Assembly (NCBI GenBank): GCA_023412665.1
Contig: JAEZCA010000010.1
Coordinates: 1 to 64,000 of the forward strand
Source of the DNA: Bacillota bacterium
GTDB lineage: Bacteria; Bacillota; Clostridia; Acetivibrionales; DTU013
Direction: 5' to 3'
Length of the DNA stretch: 64,000 nt
Positions 61,566 to 64,000 of the stretch are shown in pieces. The stretch's first letter is position 1, and each line of letters begins with the position of its first letter. Below the pieces are notes generated by a model. The model worked only from the letters and a program-made list of their open reading frames with translations. It searched no databases and was not told the origin of the DNA. The translations under genes were made by a program, and so were the position numbers.

Positions 61566-63704
61566 CTACTTTAACACTTCATACATGCTAAGTGCCTTAT
61601 CCAAATACCCCTCCAGATCATTGCTGTGCTTGTAGCCTGATATTATCTCTTCCGAATCAATATCCTGAGGCTTCGTTATTCCTGACCTCCTCAGATATGG
61701 GTCCTGATCAATATCGATACACTTCTTCAGCAGAGCTTTGGCTTTCTCAACCTCTCCATTATCCTCATAGTAGTGTGCTGCTTCTACATAGCTCCTTGCC
61801 AAAAGCTCATAAACTTGGCTGTTATACTTCTGGCACACAACCAGTTCCTCTGCTGTTTTGACCGCCTCAAGGGGCATACCACTGTCAAGATAAACATTTA
61901 CCAACGTATTCATATATGCAGGATAATTCTTATTACCACGAACGCTCCGCTCGCTTGCCTGGCGGGCTTTATCAAACCATTGCCGTCTAGCCTCGCTGTC
62001 TGTGCTTGCCCTCCCTAAATGGTGGTACAGCTTTGCCATCTCAAAGGAGTAAAAGGAATTCCCCGGGTCAAACCTATGTGCTTCCTCATAATACACCACC
62101 GCTGTCTTGTAATCCTTTTTCTGGTCATACATAAAGCCTGTATTCTCATTATATGCCCCTAAAAAATACATCCCATAGAAAGAAAACATGGCTGAACATA
62201 CAACTATTAAAATTAGTTTTCCTGTATTACCAGTTATGGAACCTTGCCACTTTCCTATCTTTCTATCTGATTCTTCCAGTTCCTTCGTACCAGTCATACC
62301 AGCGGCAAACATTGCCCATAGCAGCAGAAGAAGTGAAACAAACGACAGGTCGAAATCTCCTGCAGCATGTCCAACCAGCGAAACCAAAGCGCAAAGAAGT
62401 CCGACTGTATAGGTTCTGATATCTGCGCCTTTATTCTTCACATATGTATAAATGCATCCGGCTATGGATACGATCACCATAGATATAAATGAAACAAAGC
62501 CTAATATTCCATTCTCAACAAACACCTGGAAATAGTGGTTATGTACAAAAGCCGCAGTATAGGAATAATCCTGGACACTTTGGTACATTGCCTTCCAACC
62601 GCCTCCGCCAAGTCCGGTAAGCCAGTTAGCGGCAATCAGCTTCAGTGCATCAATGTCATAGTGCAGTCTTATTAGAATATTTATATCATTAAAGCCGTCT
62701 CTCATAAGCTTGTTAAGTCTATTTGCCATAATCGGCGGCAGCAGCTGTATCACATTATCCCTGAAGACTACCATTATGACCAGACCAACAATAAATAAAC
62801 CTCCCAATATATATCTGGTTCCCTTTGGCATCGCTGGTTCCCTGCCCTTGGTAATGAGTCCATATAAAAGAGAAAGGAGTGCATAAGAAACGGCAGATAT
62901 AATAAATGAAGCTGCCAGACTGACAGCCGCACCGGAATTGCTATGCTGTGCAACTGCTGAATTAAATCCGTTTAATGTAAGAAAGACCGGAGCAATCATA
63001 GATATAAGACACAAAATAGTGTTGATCCATTTTTCTGTTGGCAGCAGTAGAATGAGTAATGGAATAATTAGTATACATACCAAATATCCGCCTCTTGACC
63101 CGGTCATAAAGAAAGCATACAAAAAAATGTTGCCCATACCTGCTGCTAATGCACGCAAAAATATGCTCTTTTCTGTATTCACTAAAGTGATGGTAAAAAT
63201 AAAACATATTACAAAATAAATAGCAGCAGTATTAGCGTATTGAAAGGTAGTTCCCACCCTTCCAAAAAAAGTAGTAACACCCCAAATATTCAATCTTCCC
63301 GTCAGCGCAATCGTTCCAACCACAGCACTAACAAATCCGGCCATAACCACAGGTATCATCAGACACCTGATATATTGCTGCTTTCTTTCATAAAAATAAT
63401 CATACAGCACAGTAAATAAGACAAGTAATTCACTGTATAAAAGTAGCGTCCCAAGATTTTCCCTGGGATTAGCTGCATTAGCAAAGCTAATAACGTTGGC
63501 CGCTGCAAGCAATAATCCAATACATAAAAACAGCTTGTTTATATGTACTGGCTCATTATTTTTCATCTTAACTAAAAAATAAAGTATAGAAAGGAGTGCA
63601 AGAGCTGCCATAAAACCGTAGGTATCATATGCAAAATAAAGCCCTCTGAAGAGGGTTGAAATCGATACCAGGATTATAATACAGGCTACAATAACTTTTT
63701 TCAT
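61566..63704 (-). CDS. O-antigen ligase-like membrane protein with C-terminal TPR
   Basis: 712 residues. The first 470 contain about eleven membrane helices with the Wzy_C region FVHNHYFQVFVENGILGFVSF typical of O-antigen ligases and polymerases. The rest, after a last helix (near 485-505), is an outward or cytoplasmic TPR-like region (YDQKKDYKTAVVYYEEAHRFDPGN). It probably polymerises or transfers a surface polysaccharide or decorates proteins; substrate unknown. GGAGG lies 5 bases before the ATG. Gram-positive homologues are often found beside S-layer or polysaccharide genes. Confidence 0.87.
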   Translation of the reverse strand: MKKVIVACIIILVSISTLFRGLYFAYDTYGFMAALALLSILYFLVKMKNNEPVHINKLFLCIGLLLAAANVISFANAANPRENLGTLLLYSELLVLFTVLYDYFYERKQQYIRCLMIPVVMAGFVSAVVGTIALTGRLNIWGVTTFFGRVGTTFQYANTAAIYFVICFIFTITLVNTEKSIFLRALAAGMGNIFLYAFFMTGSRGGYLVCILIIPLLILLLPTEKWINTILCLISMIAPVFLTLNGFNSAVAQHSNSGAAVSLAASFIISAVSYALLSLLYGLITKGREPAMPKGTRYILGGLFIVGLVIMVVFRDNVIQLLPPIMANRLNKLMRDGFNDINILIRLHYDIDALKLIAANWLTGLGGGGWKAMYQSVQDYSYTAAFVHNHYFQVFVENGILGFVSFISMVIVSIAGCIYTYVKNKGADIRTYTVGLLCALVSLVGHAAGDFDLSFVSLLLLLWAMFAAGMTGTKELEESDRKIGKWQGSITGNTGKLILIVVCSAMFSFYGMYFLGAYNENTGFMYDQKKDYKTAVVYYEEAHRFDPGNSFYSFEMAKLYHHLGRASTDSEARRQWFDKARQASERSVRGNKNYPAYMNTLVNVYLDSGMPLEAVKTAEELVVCQKYNSQVYELLARSYVEAAHYYEDNGEVEKAKALLKKCIDIDQDPYLRRSGITKPQDIDSEEIISGYKHSNDLEGYLDKALSMYEVLK

Positions 63705-63723
63705 GCTACTCCCTTCCTCATTT

Positions 63724-64000
63724 CTATTTTCGCTTCATCTTTTGAAGAAATTCAATAATAATTCTTGCCAGCCTCATTATTACAGGTCTTGCCGGCCGCA
63801 GAAACAGCCATGTAGCGCTTAACACTCTGTAATCCAACCTTTTGCAGGATATTCTCCTGCTCTTTCTGATCACAGTGTCAGCTAGAGCTAATATGCTCTC
63901 CCGTTTGATCGAGCCTTCTATCCAAGTCTGGGCATCTCCGAGCATAAAAAAAGCATCACCCTTGATATGATGTATACGGTGAAGCACATGAGTCCCATCA
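63724..64000 (-). CDS. Signal-peptidase-like (S24/S26) protein, 5' end outside the window
   Basis: The last 91 residues of a gene that runs off the right edge. The visible part DGTHVLHRIHHIKGDAFFML followed by GDAQTWIEG resembles the box D/E region of S26-type peptidases, with a basic C-terminal tail. It is 20 bases upstream of the O-antigen ligase gene. Without the N-terminal half the catalytic Ser cannot be seen. Confidence 0.6.
   Translation of the reverse strand, partial: DGTHVLHRIHHIKGDAFFMLGDAQTWIEGSIKRESILALADTVIRKSRRISCKRLDYRVLSATWLFLRPARPVIMRLARIIIEFLQKMKRK

Overview
The window reads as a stretch of chromosome from an anaerobic, spore-forming member of the Clostridia with a moderate G+C content. 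Evidence for this is the spoIIP sporulation gene, the clostridial-type hrcA-grpE-dnaK-dnaJ heat-shock operon with a perfect CIRCE element, pyruvate phosphate dikinase, a dimeric-type glycyl-tRNA synthetase, RemA, an SLH-domain surface protein, a class D sortase and a 2-hydroxyacyl-CoA-dehydratase-activase-like protein. Nearly every gene is on the minus strand, so the window reads right to left. The only convincing plus-strand genes are an IS200-type transposase and a 44-residue membrane peptide. I cannot name the species.

Layout, in plus coordinates. 1-2.8 kb: ppdK. 3.0-10.6 kb: a seven-gene flavin-based extracellular electron transfer (FLEET-like) locus, in transcription order ndh2, dmkB, dmkA, eetA-like, eetB-like, pplA-like, apbE. 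It sits between glyS and ppdK. 10.9-15.2 kb: yloC-remA-rpoZ-coaBC-glyS, with gmk absent from its usual place. 15.3-25.6 kb: lepA-hemW, then CIRCE-hrcA-grpE-dnaK-dnaJ-prmA-rsmE. 25.7-29.0 kb: spoIIP, a small membrane protein and folD. 29.2-30.2 kb: the plus-strand small ORF and an IS200-like element. 30.2-35.3 kb: a 1445-residue activase/dehydratase-like protein and signal peptidase I. 35.4-52.7 kb: recJ-apt-relA-MBL hydrolase ... hisS-aspS, interrupted by a 7.3-kb SLH surface-protein gene. 52.8-56.9 kb: rpsU-yqeY, a secreted protein of unknown function, galE and a HIT protein. 57-60.1 kb: alaS and a coiled-coil protein. 60.2-64 kb: class D sortase, its probable LPNTG substrate, an O-antigen-ligase/TPR protein and the cut-off 3' end of a signal-peptidase-like gene.

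How the genes work together. The FLEET-like genes predict a route from NADH through NDH-2 to a (demethyl)menaquinone-type quinone. The quinone would be made with the polyprenyl synthase and UbiA prenyltransferase, and electrons would pass through the EetA/EetB-like membrane proteins to a flavinylated lipoprotein loaded by ApbE. The rest is mainly translation, chaperone and stringent-response housekeeping, with surface-protein genes added.

The most unusual observations are: (1) the FLEET-like locus with a two-domain PplA-like lipoprotein and an NDH-2 carrying a DoxX-like membrane tail; (2) a class D sortase whose membrane anchor is reachable only from a non-canonical start, apparently AUA; (3) a family of REP-like stem-loops built on GGGGACGGTTCC, two of which lie at the 5' ends of recJ and lepB; (4) several tandem-repeat arrays just outside gene ends (hisS, recJ, relA); (5) a CoaBC with glutamate in place of the conserved decarboxylase cysteine.
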